A DNA stretch of 14,010 nt from Sedimentisphaerales bacterium (GCA_030634605.1 DAOWAK010000005.1:1-14010), one strand, 5' to 3'; counted from the first letter of the stretch, positions 5,879 to 13,776 are shown. Numbers and translations are program-made. The notes: a model not told the origin generated them from the sequence alone.

Positions 5879-6670
5879 CTAAAGTCCGAGCACGTCAGCC
5901 ATGGAATACATTCCCGGCTGCTGTTCGCTGAGCCACTGAGCCGCCCGGAGAGCGCCACGGACAAAGGTATCGCGGGAATGGGCTCTGTGGTGCAATTCGA
6001 CAGTTTCACCCAAGGCGGAGAAAAGTACCCGATGGTCGCCAATTACATCTCCGGCGCGAACCGCGTGCATGCCGATGGTTTTTTCTTCACGGAGAGCTTG
6101 TTTGCCTTCGCGGCCGTGCGTGAGACAATCAGGGAAGGGCCAGTCCTGAGCCATCGCCATCTGCCGGGCCAGTTCCAGGGCGGTTCCGCTGGGAGCGTCG
6201 CGTTTGAAGCGGTGATGGGTTTCGACCACTTCGATATCGTAATCGAGACCCAGACTTTTGGCGACTTCGCCGGCAAGTTTGAACAGCAGATTCACGCCCA
6301 GACTCATGTTGGCGCCGAGCAGGACCGCGGTTTCCTGAGCGGTGGCCTGAAGCATCTGTTTTTGTGCATCGGAGAGGCCGGTGGTACCGACCACCAAGGG
6401 GAGTTTTTCTTCGCGGCAATACTCGGCCCATTTTTCGGTTCCGGCAGGCAGGGAAAAATCGATCATCACATCACAACCAGGGGCTGGCTGTTCGGTGATT
6501 TTTACGCCGAAGCTGCCGATTCCGGCTAATTCACCGGCATCGGCACCGAGCAGGGTATTGCCCGGCGCTTCCGTAGCCGCGGCCACTTCAAAATCATCAG
6601 ATTCATGAGCCAACGCCACAATCCGCCGACCCATTCGGCCCGCCGCACCAGTTACTGCCAGTTTCAACAT
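5879..6670 (-). CDS. dapB: 4-hydroxy-tetrahydrodipicolinate reductase
   Basis: A 263-residue cytoplasmic enzyme that reduces hydroxy-tetrahydrodipicolinate to tetrahydrodipicolinate with NAD(P)H, in the diaminopimelate/lysine branch of the aspartate pathway. It therefore supplies lysine and possibly peptidoglycan. The N-terminal Rossmann loop is GAAGRMGR (8-15). IDFSLP (70-75) and VVGTTGLS (93-100) are the conserved cofactor and linker segments. The substrate site is ETHHRFKRDAPSGTA (150-164), with His152, His153 and Lys156 as the expected catalytic residues. Length is normal for the family. The ATG at 6668-6670 is preceded by an AAGGG-like site (plus-strand 6679-6683). It lies 52 bases downstream of the HEPN gene, with threonine synthase further upstream on the same strand, so a former thrC-dapB unit is likely. 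Confidence 0.97.
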   Translation of the reverse strand: MLKLAVTGAAGRMGRRIVALAHESDDFEVAAATEAPGNTLLGADAGELAGIGSFGVKITEQPAPGCDVMIDFSLPAGTEKWAEYCREEKLPLVVGTTGLSDAQKQMLQATAQETAVLLGANMSLGVNLLFKLAGEVAKSLGLDYDIEVVETHHRFKRDAPSGTALELARQMAMAQDWPFPDCLTHGREGKQALREEKTIGMHAVRAGDVIGDHRVLFSALGETVELHHRAHSRDTFVRGALRAAQWLSEQQPGMYSMADVLGL

Positions 6671-6722
6671 AATTTAAGCCCTTGGTATTGCTTTTTCGCA
6701 AACTATCAGTTCTCGAAACGGT

Positions 6723-7112
6723 TCAAAATTTAAGCAAAGCAGCTATTTGAGCAATAAGTTCTTCCGCTTTCGAAAGATCAACTGCGATATCATCCTTTTC
6801 CAGTTTAACAACGTCACCGTAATCACCTTCTAAGCGAGTATCGAAAATCCTTGAGTAGAATTTTCCAATATCTACCGGAACAACACCTTCTTTGACAAAG
6901 TGCCTGTTGAAAAGAGCAATGATACCGCTGTGTTTGGGGCTGGACAGGTTTCTGGTCAGCAATAGTGCAGTAACCGCATAAAAACATGCATAGTAGATTC
7001 TGTTGGCAGCGCCGTAAAGATGGTCGGCTTCAAGCAACAGTTGGGCCTCCTGAATAGTCTCTCTGGCCCTTTCCATTCTATAGCTTATCAAGTCTTTCTG
7101 GCTGCCGGTCAT
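6723..7112 (-). CDS. HEPN domain protein, probable toxin of an MNT/HEPN pair
   Basis: A 129-residue, mostly helical protein of the HEPN family (PF05168/COG1895-like). Characteristic features are NRIYYACFYAVTALLL (37-52), the KHSGIIALFNRHFVKEG segment (60-76), and RLEGDYGD with a C-terminal helix. In known HEPN toxins an Rx4-6H motif forms the RNase site; R54 x6 H61 (RNLSSPKH) fits it, but in this subfamily the arginine is not always catalytic, so activity is uncertain. Its ATG overlaps the TGA of the upstream MNT gene by ATGA, implying translational coupling. Codon and base use are AT-rich (6841-6900 has 22 G/C of 60) against about 38 of 60 in dapB, a sign of later acquisition. It could also be a nucleotide-binding partner and not a toxin. 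Confidence 0.85.
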   Translation of the reverse strand: MTGSQKDLISYRMERARETIQEAQLLLEADHLYGAANRIYYACFYAVTALLLTRNLSSPKHSGIIALFNRHFVKEGVVPVDIGKFYSRIFDTRLEGDYGDVVKLEKDDIAVDLSKAEELIAQIAALLKF

Positions 7113-7462
7113 ACGACAAGAATCCCTTCCTTCTGAATAGCTTGGTAAAGTGGAGTAGCCTTTGAAATGGGACGTTCCCAGTCTGGAACGCTTTTGATTA
7201 ACGCGCTTATTACAATATCATTTTCAAGGCCGATTTCGTATAATGCGTCGTGGATACTGTTTTTTTCATGCGTGGACATCTTAGAACTCTGCAAGACCAA
7301 CAGATCCAAATCTGATTGCTCTGTAGCCTGGCCACGAGCCTGGGATCCATACAGTATTATCCGGGCATCAGAGTACTTTTCATGCATTGCCTCGGCGCAA
7401 AGGGTCAGAACATTACGAATGTGTTCATCTAATTGATTTTGATTTTGTGATAATCCACACAT
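7109..7462 (-). CDS. MNT-type minimal nucleotidyltransferase, probable antitoxin
   Basis: A 117-residue protein of the DNA polymerase beta-like nucleotidyltransferase superfamily. The active site is intact: G39-S40, then ten residues, then D51-x-D53 (YGSQARGQATEQSDLDLLV), with a likely third carboxylate in LENDIVIS. In studied MntA/HepT pairs this protein neutralises the HEPN RNase by adding AMP to it; whether that holds here is inference. The ATG at 7460-7462 has AGGA 7 bases upstream, and a strong promoter lies 36-63 bases upstream. It overlaps the HEPN gene by 4 bases. It is AT-rich (7201-7260 has 24 G/C of 60) compared with thrC and dapB on either side. Confidence 0.87.
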   Translation of the reverse strand: MCGLSQNQNQLDEHIRNVLTLCAEAMHEKYSDARIILYGSQARGQATEQSDLDLLVLQSSKMSTHEKNSIHDALYEIGLENDIVISALIKSVPDWERPISKATPLYQAIQKEGILVV

Positions 7463-7497
7463 CAGATATTCCTACAAACAATAATAGCTAATTCTAC

Positions 7498-7525
7498 ATT
7501 ATAGCATTTTTAGGCAGGTTTTCAA
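7498..7525 (-). promoter_or_regulatory. Predicted strong promoter of the MNT/HEPN pair
   Basis: On the minus strand TTGAAA (7520-7525) is separated by 16 bases from TATAAT (7498-7503), with an extended -10 TGC directly before it. It lies between the thrC stop (7553) and the MNT start (7462), so the pair need not depend on thrC transcription. Confidence 0.7.
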
Positions 7526-7552
7526 GAAATATGCATTTGGTTATCTTGGCCC

Positions 7553-8896
7553 CTATAGTCCCAGGGCCGCTGTAATTTTGTCGATGTCGTTGGGCACTTC
7601 GGTGGGGTGATTGGAGAATTCGCGTTTTTCTTCGCTGTGATACTTAACGGTGATGTCCGGATCCTTGAGCTGGTGGCCGGTGAGGATGCAGACTACGGTT
7701 TCGTCGGGGTGGATAACGCCCTGCTCGCGGAGCAGTTTCAGCCCTGCTACCGAAGCCGCCGAAGCCGGCTCGCAACCCAGACCGAACCGCCCTACCGCTG
7801 CTTTGGCGTCCTTGATGTGCTCGTCGGGAACTTCGCGGACCAGGCCGTTGCAGATTTCCAGAGCGCGGAGACATTTTTTCAGATTCACCGGCCGTGAAAT
7901 TTCGATGGCTGAAGCAATGGTGTGGGGCCGATAGCCGGTCTCGTCCAGTCGGGCGTAATAGGCGTCGATGGCTTGGTCCTCAACCGCCCCGCCGTTGAAA
8001 CGCATCTGCTGGTTTTCGTAAAGGTCGAACAGGGTGTTGGCGCCGGTGGCGTTGATAACAGCCAGTCTGGGGATCCGATCGATCAGGCCGAGTTGTTTGA
8101 GTTCAGCGAAAGCTTTGCCGAAGGCGCTGCTGTTGCCCAGGTTGCCGCCGGGGACAATAACCCAGTCGGGCACCTGCCAACCGAGCCCTTCGAGGACGCG
8201 ATACATTATGGTTTTTTGGCCTTCGAGGCGGAACGGATTGAGTGAATTGACCAGGTAAAGACCTTTGTCGCGACAGACTTCCTGGACCCGGCGCATGCAA
8301 TCGTCGAAATCACCCTGAATCTGGACCGTTTGGGCACCAAAATCCAGGGCCTGGCTGAGCTTGCCGTAAGCGATTTTGCCGGAGCCGATGAAGACGCTGC
8401 TTTTCATGCCGCAGGTGTGGGCGTAAACCGCCAGCGAAGCTGAGGTGTTGCCGGTGGAGGCACAGGCGACATGTTTGGTGCCGACCATTTGGGCGTGGCT
8501 GAAGGCGGCTGTCATGCCGTTGTCCTTAAAGGAACCGCTGGGATTGAGCCCTTCGTATTCCAGGAACACTCGGCCGGGAGAGCAGTTTACATAACCGGCA
8601 ATGCCGTCGTTGGGCTGCAATATCGTCTGGCCCTCACCGATGGTTACGCGGTGTTCATCGGGGCAGAAATTTAGCAGCTCCCGGAACCGCCACACCCCGG
8701 AAAAATCCAACGGCTGTTGTCGCGTCGCCCAGCGTTGCTCGAACCAGCTTAGCGAATCCGGCACCTGCAAACGGTCCCAGTCGTAGCGAACATCGAGCAA
8801 ATCACCGCATTTAGGGCAGGCAAACAAACTCTGGCCAACATCGAAAGTTGCCCGACAATCGGGATTGATACATTCCTGAAAGCTGCTGTCACTCAC
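7553..8896 (-). CDS. thrC: Threonine synthase
   Basis: A 447-residue cytoplasmic PLP enzyme that converts O-phosphohomoserine to threonine, the last step of the threonine branch. An N-terminal zinc ribbon is formed by C9, C14, C27 and C30 (CINPDC and CPKC). The PLP lysine is K124 in [18 protein letters not shown] (147-154) and the phosphate-binding loop GGNLGN (250-255) follow, and the late conserved [11 protein letters not shown] segment is present. The zinc-ribbon form is common in bacteria and archaea. Related fold-II enzymes such as threonine dehydratase are less likely given the ribbon and the LNPSGSFKD context. GTG at 8894-8896 is chosen, with GAGGG (8904-8908) 7 bases upstream. It begins 50 bases after the rhomboid stop on the same strand, so co-transcription is possible. 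Confidence 0.95.
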   Translation of the reverse strand: MSDSSFQECINPDCRATFDVGQSLFACPKCGDLLDVRYDWDRLQVPDSLSWFEQRWATRQQPLDFSGVWRFRELLNFCPDEHRVTIGEGQTILQPNDGIAGYVNCSPGRVFLEYEGLNPSGSFKDNGMTAAFSHAQMVGTKHVACASTGNTSASLAVYAHTCGMKSSVFIGSGKIAYGKLSQALDFGAQTVQIQGDFDDCMRRVQEVCRDKGLYLVNSLNPFRLEGQKTIMYRVLEGLGWQVPDWVIVPGGNLGNSSAFGKAFAELKQLGLIDRIPRLAVINATGANTLFDLYENQQMRFNGGAVEDQAIDAYYARLDETGYRPHTIASAIEISRPVNLKKCLRALEICNGLVREVPDEHIKDAKAAVGRFGLGCEPASAASVAGLKLLREQGVIHPDETVVCILTGHQLKDPDITVKYHSEEKREFSNHPTEVPNDIDKITAALGL

Positions 8897-8946
8897 CTGA
8901 AATCCCTCAAAACACTAGAAAATAATTTTCAAAACAAATTTGATTA

Positions 8947-9819
8947 TCAACCTAATATGTTTTTTCCACGCTGTTTTTGTTCCTCGGTGGCTCGTTCGAG
9001 GGTTTGTTTTTCCTTGCGGGTTAAGCTTTGGATGCCCTGCTCGCGGACCTTAGACAGGATTCGATCCACTTCAAATTGCAATTGCTGCTGCTGTTTCATC
9101 TTGGCCTGAAACGCACCCTGGGCAGTCTTTTGCCGAAAAGATGCAAAATAAGAATTACTGAATATCCACAAAAAACCGGTTGCCATCCCACCCAGATGAC
9201 ATAAATCACCACCAGCGTTAGAATTAGGATTGTCAAATCGTCCAAGCACATTAGCTATATAACCGATGGTTATAAGTAATATTAATACTCTGATTGGAAT
9301 AGGAAAAAGAAAATAAACATAAACCTTCATCTGTGGAAATAACACCGCACAAGCCGCCATCACTCCCAAAACACCTCCAGATGCACCAACTAATGGAAGC
9401 CCGTGAAAAGCTCCAAAAGCGCTGGCAACTTCAAACAATAATCCACCTATAAAACCGCAAGTCAGATAAAAATATAAAAGTTTTTTTGATCCCCATGTGC
9501 GTTCAAGAGAAGTGCCAAAAAAATACAATAGAAGCATATTAATAAACAAATGCATGAAGTTTGCATGAAGGAACTGAAAGCTTATTAAACGCCAAACATG
9601 TAATAGAGCAACTGGAGGTTGCCCGGTGGCAACAAACCAAAGTTGTATTGACCTTGGTAATATCATTTGTCCCACAAACACCAAACAATTGATAATCAAT
9701 ATTTTTTTTATCGTGGGTGTCAACGACGGAAACCCTAGTGAAATGCGAGGGCCCCCGCCCTGCCCGCCGCCGTAGCCGCCGGATGAATCGCGATAATAAG
9801 GCCGATTTTCGAAACCCAA
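8947..9819 (-). CDS. Rhomboid family intramembrane serine protease
   Basis: A 290-residue membrane protease. A polar Gly-rich N-terminus (GGYGGGQGGG, about 14-23) precedes at least six hydrophobic segments. The first conserved core segment carries HANFMHLFINMLLLYFFG (85-102), giving the expected Asn94 and histidines. The catalytic serine is S147 in GASGGVLG and its partner is H208 in CHLGGMATGF, so the dyad is intact. The C-terminal cytoplasmic tail (about 228-290) is Gln/Lys-rich and contains VDRILSKVREQGIQSLTRKE, resembling the short DUF6576-type tail seen on many environmental rhomboids. TTG at 9817-9819 is the start, with AGGA (9827-9830) 7 bases upstream. The middle of the gene is unusually AT-rich (9241-9300 and 9661-9720 each have 18 G/C of 60). 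The substrate is unknown. Confidence 0.92.
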   Translation of the reverse strand: MGFENRPYYRDSSGGYGGGQGGGPRISLGFPSLTPTIKKILIINCLVFVGQMILPRSIQLWFVATGQPPVALLHVWRLISFQFLHANFMHLFINMLLLYFFGTSLERTWGSKKLLYFYLTCGFIGGLLFEVASAFGAFHGLPLVGASGGVLGVMAACAVLFPQMKVYVYFLFPIPIRVLILLITIGYIANVLGRFDNPNSNAGGDLCHLGGMATGFLWIFSNSYFASFRQKTAQGAFQAKMKQQQQLQFEVDRILSKVREQGIQSLTRKEKQTLERATEEQKQRGKNILG

Positions 9820-9852
9820 AGCGGTATCCTTTCCTGTAAATCAATAACTCTA

Positions 9853-9897
9853 GCGGAATGACTGCCGTTGTTGCCCAGATTGAAATCGTCATTCCGC
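9853..9897. promoter_or_regulatory. Perfect 10-bp inverted repeat between rhomboid gene and dxr
   Basis: GCGGAATGAC at 9853-9862 has its exact reverse complement GTCATTCCGC at 9888-9897, separated by 25 bases. It lies in the 194-base divergent gap, 33 bases before the rhomboid start. It could be an operator for one or both genes, a hairpin in the rhomboid leader, or a repeat remnant. There is no T-run on either side, so a terminator is unlikely. Confidence 0.4.
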
Positions 9898-9936
9898 AGC
9901 GAGAACAAAATTAAACGGGCTGGTTTTTCGCCAAGG

Positions 9937-9945
9937 TGCTATAAT
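9937..9945 (+). promoter_or_regulatory. Predicted extended -10 promoter of dxr
   Basis: TGCTATAAT is a full -10 with the extended TG. No recognisable -35 lies 16-18 bases upstream, as is common for extended -10 promoters. Transcription would start near 9952, about 60 bases before the TTG start of dxr and ahead of its Shine-Dalgarno. Confidence 0.55.
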
Positions 9946-10013
9946 ATCGCTATTATCGGTCAAATCAAGGGGCAAATCCAACCGGTGCTGTTGTAGGCGG
10001 GGAGTTAATTTGC

Positions 10014-11231
10014 TTGTATAAACCGCTGATTCACAATACATTTACAACAATGAGTCATCACCCTAAACGTATAGCTCTTCTCGGCTCGACCGGCTCGATC
10101 GGCCTGAACAGCCTATCGGTTATCAAAGCGCTGGGAGCGGATTATATCCCGGTATCGGCCAGCGCCCACAGCCAATGGAAGGTTCTGGCACAGCAGGCCC
10201 GCGATTATCGTCTGGAAAAAGTGGTTCTGACGGATACCACTCATCTGGGCGAGCTTGAAGCGGCTCTGAGCGGAACGGAGACCACGGTTTTAGGCGGTCC
10301 GGACCATCTGGTCGATCTGGTAACGGACGAAACGGTCGATACGGTAATTGTGGCTGTGGTCGGTGCCGCAGCCCTTCCGGCGGTCATGGCTGCCACAGAG
10401 GCGGGCAAGACCATCGCCATCGCCAACAAGGAATCGCTGGTCGTGGCTGGCTGTCTGTTGATGCCGCTGGCCCAAAAGCACCGGGCTACTATCCTGCCCA
10501 TCGACAGCGAGCACTCAGCCATTCTGCAATCGATGCACTCCGGCCGCCGTCACGAAGTCGAAAAAATCATCATCACCTGCTCCGGCGGCCCCTTCCGCAA
10601 CGCCACTGCTGAGCAGCTGTCTCAAGCCAAACTGGCTGATGCTCTGAACCACCCCACCTGGAATATGGGACCGAAAGTCACCATCGATTCGGCCACGATG
10701 ATGAATAAGGCCCTGGAAATCGTCGAAGCCAAATGGCTTTTCGACCTGCACGCCGACCAGATCGAGGTGCTTATCCACCCCGAATCCATCATCCACTCCA
10801 TGGTGGAATTCCGCGATGGTTCGATAATCGCTCAACTGTCCAGCCCGGACATGAAACTGCCCATCCAGTACGCTCTAACATACCCACAACGGCTGCATGG
10901 CCCAGCTAAGCGATTAGATTTAAAGCAGTTACGTCAATTAAATTTCCAGCAGCCCGATCTGGAACGCTTCGCCTCGATTCGTCTGGGCTTTGAGGTGGCA
11001 GCCCGGGGAGGCACGGCCGGAGCTGTTCTTAATGCGGCCAATGAGGCCGCGGTGGAGGCTTTTCGGCAGGATTTGATTTCTTTTAACCAGATCACCGAAC
11101 TAACCGAGCACTGCCTGCGTAATCATAACTATGTTGAAAATCCCGATTTAGAGCAATTGCTCCAGGCTGACAGCCAGGTGCGTAAGCAGGTCAGACAGTT
11201 TGTTACAGACTCAAAATCGACAAAATGCTGA
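10014..11231 (+). CDS. dxr: 1-deoxy-D-xylulose 5-phosphate reductoisomerase
   Basis: A 405-residue cytoplasmic enzyme (also called IspC) that turns 1-deoxy-D-xylulose 5-phosphate into MEP with NADPH, the first committed step of the non-mevalonate isoprenoid pathway. The NADPH loop is ALLGSTGSIG (21-30), the adenosine/NADP region AIANKESLVVAG (135-146), and the metal site PIDSEHSAI (D164, E166) plus TMMNKALEIVEA (E235). SGGPFR (190-195) and HPTWNMGPKVTIDSAT (213-228) are the conserved substrate loops. TTG at 10014 is kept because GGGGAG (ending 10004) lies 9 bases upstream. ATG at 10050 would give a more usual 393 residues starting just before KRIALLG, but has no Shine-Dalgarno, so the start is uncertain. 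rseP follows on the same strand. Confidence 0.96.
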   Translation: MYKPLIHNTFTTMSHHPKRIALLGSTGSIGLNSLSVIKALGADYIPVSASAHSQWKVLAQQARDYRLEKVVLTDTTHLGELEAALSGTETTVLGGPDHLVDLVTDETVDTVIVAVVGAAALPAVMAATEAGKTIAIANKESLVVAGCLLMPLAQKHRATILPIDSEHSAILQSMHSGRRHEVEKIIITCSGGPFRNATAEQLSQAKLADALNHPTWNMGPKVTIDSATMMNKALEIVEAKWLFDLHADQIEVLIHPESIIHSMVEFRDGSIIAQLSSPDMKLPIQYALTYPQRLHGPAKRLDLKQLRQLNFQQPDLERFASIRLGFEVAARGGTAGAVLNAANEAAVEAFRQDLISFNQITELTEHCLRNHNYVENPDLEQLLQADSQVRKQVRQFVTDSKSTKC

Positions 11232-11244
11232 AAATCACGAATTA

Positions 11245-11284
11245 CCAGCTTTCGCTGGAACGGATTCGCCGCGATCCACGTGGA
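11245..11284. other. Two short palindromes just downstream of dxr
   Basis: CCAGC/GCTGG with a TTTC loop lies at 11245-11258, and a perfect 10-base palindrome TCCACGTGGA at 11275-11284. Neither is followed by a T-run, so an intrinsic terminator is not supported. A 28-codon ORF (11225-11311) overlaps the dxr stop and spans both; I see no reason to call it a gene. Confidence 0.3.
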
Positions 11285-11321
11285 GTTTCGACGCTCCCGT
11301 TGGTCGCTTAACCCGTTATAA

Positions 11322-11489
11322 ATAAGGCAATTAAATACAAATTCCTATACGTTTGAATTAAACCAGAATAAATTGCCGTCTGGTGCGACCATTAATTTAC
11401 GCGAAAAAGCCCTAAAAGCTGAATTGCAGGATTAGCTGAATGAAATTGCCGAAAATAACATAACCGGAACTTTACTGATCATCAGATAA
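11322..11489 (+). pseudogene. Possible decayed coding fragment between dxr and rseP
   Basis: Read in the frame of 11322, this stretch gives a protein-like sequence: about 37 codons ending in LPSGATINLREKALKAELQD, an in-frame TAG at 11433-11435, then LNEIAENNITGTLLIIR and TAA at 11487-11489. The composition is balanced, with charged helical segments on both sides of the TAG, which non-coding AT-rich DNA rarely gives. There is no start codon with a ribosome site, and the left part is more AT-rich. I cannot name a parent family. The alternative is that the resemblance is chance in a 291-base gap (11232-11522). Confidence 0.3.
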
Positions 11490-11522
11490 CGAATAATTAT
11501 AAACGAGACCTGGAAGGCAAGA

Positions 11523-13757
11523 ATGACTGACGACAATCAAAAAACCGAGAGCAAAACTGAGCAAAACCCGACCAATCCCGACCAGGCCAAGCCCAAAAAC
11601 AACAACAGAAACATTACTATATTGCTGGCTTGCCTGGTGCTGGCGATTTATTTCATCGTAAAGGACCCCGAAAGAGCCAGGAACATCGCTTTGATGCTGC
11701 TGGGCTTTGGGGCGGTTATTTTTGTCCACGAACTGGGCCACTTTTTCAGTGCCAAGGCGGTGGGTATCGAGGTCGAAGCTTTTTCGCTGGGAATGGGCCC
11801 CAATATTCTGGGCTTCAAACGTGTAGCCGGCGGGATTCAGGTGCGGATTTTTCCGGAGTTGATACCCGGCCACGACGGCAAGGGGGCTCTGCATTTCGTA
11901 ATCCCCAAAGCCGGTGCTAAACCGGGGGAGACTGAATATCGGCTGGCATTGATTCCGTTTGGTGGTTATGTGAAAATGCTCGGCCAGGAAGACATCGCCG
12001 CGGACAAGCCGTCTGATAATCCCCGGGCCTTCGCTAACAAGCCGGTCTGGCAGCGAGTTATCGTGATTTCGGCCGGGGTGATAATGAATATTATCTCCGC
12101 GGCTATCGTTTTTATGCTGGTTTTCGCCCAAGGTGTCGAATTACCTCCGGCTGCGGCAGGCTATGTCAAGTACGACGGTCCCGCCGCGATCGCAGGCATA
12201 AAAGGCGGCGATGAAATCATAGCTATCAACGGAAAAGAAAACATTAACTTTATTGACCTCAAGCAAGCCGCTGCTTTTGCTGATCCGGGCAAATCGATCG
12301 AGTTGCAGGTTCGTCATCCGGACGGCTCCGAAAATATCTACAATGTTATTCCCGGCGAACCTCAAAGTGTCATGGGTAAGAAAATGGGCCTGAAAGAAAT
12401 AGGTATCGGACCTTCGTACACCTTGTCGCTTAGTGATAAAATTACCGAAAAGGAAATCCTGGCGGCATTGAAGAAACTCGGCCTCAGGCCCGGCGACACG
12501 GTTACCGCTGTTAACGGTGAACCTATCAGCCATTATTATCAATTGTTCCCGGTCCTCCACCCGAACCCCGGCATCCAAAGCGATGACAAAATTCAACTAA
12601 CCGTTCAGCGTTCTGACGCGGAAAACAACCTGGCAACTGTAACCACTGAAATCGACATGGCCATTGTTTCCACCGGCAAGGAGCCGGGACAGATTCTGGG
12701 TATGTTTCCTCGCGTAAAAATTGTCAGCGTTGCTAAAGATTCACCTGCTGCTCAGGCTAGCGTGGAACCAAACGATATTATTCTACGGTTCGGATCAACC
12801 AATAATCCCACCCTGAAAGAAGTTGTTGAAATCTGCAAGCTCAACGTAAGCCAACCGGTTGAATTGCTGGTCTTGCGTCAGGAAAAAGATCTTCCGACGG
12901 AAAAATTGCTCACCGTCACCCCGGAAGAACCTGAAATCAACTGGCTCAAACGTCTGGGGATATTTCTGATCACGGATGAAGAAGAAAGAAAAAATATATT
13001 CAAACCTGCTATCGGCGTCGGTATCGGTTATGATCGGGACAATCCTGTTGTCGCCCGTTGTATTGCCACAGAATCAAATTCCAGGGAATTACTTATTCCG
13101 CGCGGTGCAACCATCACCGCCCTGAACGATCAGCCAGTTGAGAACTGGAATGACATCATCGTTGCTTTTATGAAAAATCAGGAGCAACAGGTAAAAATTT
13201 CTTACCTTACACCGGACGGACAGTTATCCGAATCAATTACGGTTGATATCCCGGAGAACCGCAACTGGCTGGGTTACGGCTATGTTGCTAAGTTGGGCCA
13301 ACTGATCGATTTACCTTTCAATGTTCGGCAAAAATTATTCCAAGGCGAAAACATTCTCGACAGCCTGCGCATGGGAACCGACCTGACTTACAGTTTCATC
13401 GGCAATACCTACCTGACCATCAAGGGCATGCTCAACCAGAATATCAAGCTGAGCTCGGCGATGGGACCCGTGGGCATCATGAAGGTCAGCTACACTATCG
13501 CCCAGAAAAAATCGCTTACCTACTATTGCTATTTCATGGCCATGATCAGCGTTTGTATTGCGGTGTTCAATTTCCTGCCGCTGCCGATCCTGGACGGCGG
13601 CCACATCGTGATGCTGATTATCGAAAAGATCAAAGGCTCCCCGGTATCGACAAAGGTTCAGGAATTTGTTACCTACGCCGGGCTGATACTCATCGGCAGC
13701 CTGTTCCTGGTGATAACCTTTCATGACATCGTCCGCCTGTTTACCGGCGTGCTCTAA
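11523..13757 (+). CDS. rseP: RseP-like site-2 protease with expanded PDZ region
   Basis: A 744-residue inner-membrane zinc metalloprotease (peptidase M50B). Family members cut transmembrane anti-sigma factors and remnant signal peptides. A polar Asn/Lys-rich N-terminus (1-30) precedes a hydrophobic segment (31-46). The zinc motif is VHELGH (H69, E70, H73) with SAKAVGI after it, and the third ligand motif is LPLPILDGGH (D691, H694). The family-typical FGGYVKMLG is at 146-154. E. coli RseP has about 450 residues and two PDZ domains. Here roughly 400 residues lie between the membrane halves, with PDZ-like GI..GD.I..ING signatures near 225-237 and 320-332, and weaker ones near 408-425 and 526-540. 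ATG at 11523 has GGAAGG 5 bases upstream. Adjacency to dxr is widespread in bacteria. Confidence 0.93.
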   Translation: MTDDNQKTESKTEQNPTNPDQAKPKNNNRNITILLACLVLAIYFIVKDPERARNIALMLLGFGAVIFVHELGHFFSAKAVGIEVEAFSLGMGPNILGFKRVAGGIQVRIFPELIPGHDGKGALHFVIPKAGAKPGETEYRLALIPFGGYVKMLGQEDIAADKPSDNPRAFANKPVWQRVIVISAGVIMNIISAAIVFMLVFAQGVELPPAAAGYVKYDGPAAIAGIKGGDEIIAINGKENINFIDLKQAAAFADPGKSIELQVRHPDGSENIYNVIPGEPQSVMGKKMGLKEIGIGPSYTLSLSDKITEKEILAALKKLGLRPGDTVTAVNGEPISHYYQLFPVLHPNPGIQSDDKIQLTVQRSDAENNLATVTTEIDMAIVSTGKEPGQILGMFPRVKIVSVAKDSPAAQASVEPNDIILRFGSTNNPTLKEVVEICKLNVSQPVELLVLRQEKDLPTEKLLTVTPEEPEINWLKRLGIFLITDEEERKNIFKPAIGVGIGYDRDNPVVARCIATESNSRELLIPRGATITALNDQPVENWNDIIVAFMKNQEQQVKISYLTPDGQLSESITVDIPENRNWLGYGYVAKLGQLIDLPFNVRQKLFQGENILDSLRMGTDLTYSFIGNTYLTIKGMLNQNIKLSSAMGPVGIMKVSYTIAQKKSLTYYCYFMAMISVCIAVFNFLPLPILDGGHIVMLIIEKIKGSPVSTKVQEFVTYAGLILIGSLFLVITFHDIVRLFTGVL

Positions 13758-13776
13758 GCGATCCGGTTAGGCAGTT

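Noticed and set aside
5831..6529. Long plus-strand ORF (232 codons) opposite dapB
   Set aside because: It is fully antisense to a gene with all DapB motifs, has no family resemblance and no ribosome site; it is a shadow of GC-rich codons.
4877..9819. CPBP, rhomboid and RseP as one intramembrane proteolysis system
   Set aside because: They lie on different strands and in different transcription units, with amino acid genes between; being close is not evidence of joint function.
11225..11311. 28-codon ORF overlapping the dxr stop
   Set aside because: The overlap looks like coupling, but there is no ribosome site or recognisable domain, and it spans two palindromes that suggest structured non-coding DNA.
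11472..12131. Minus-strand ORF of 219 codons opposite the start of rseP
   Set aside because: It is antisense to the clear zinc-protease N-terminal half, and the translation shows no domain or membrane pattern of its own.
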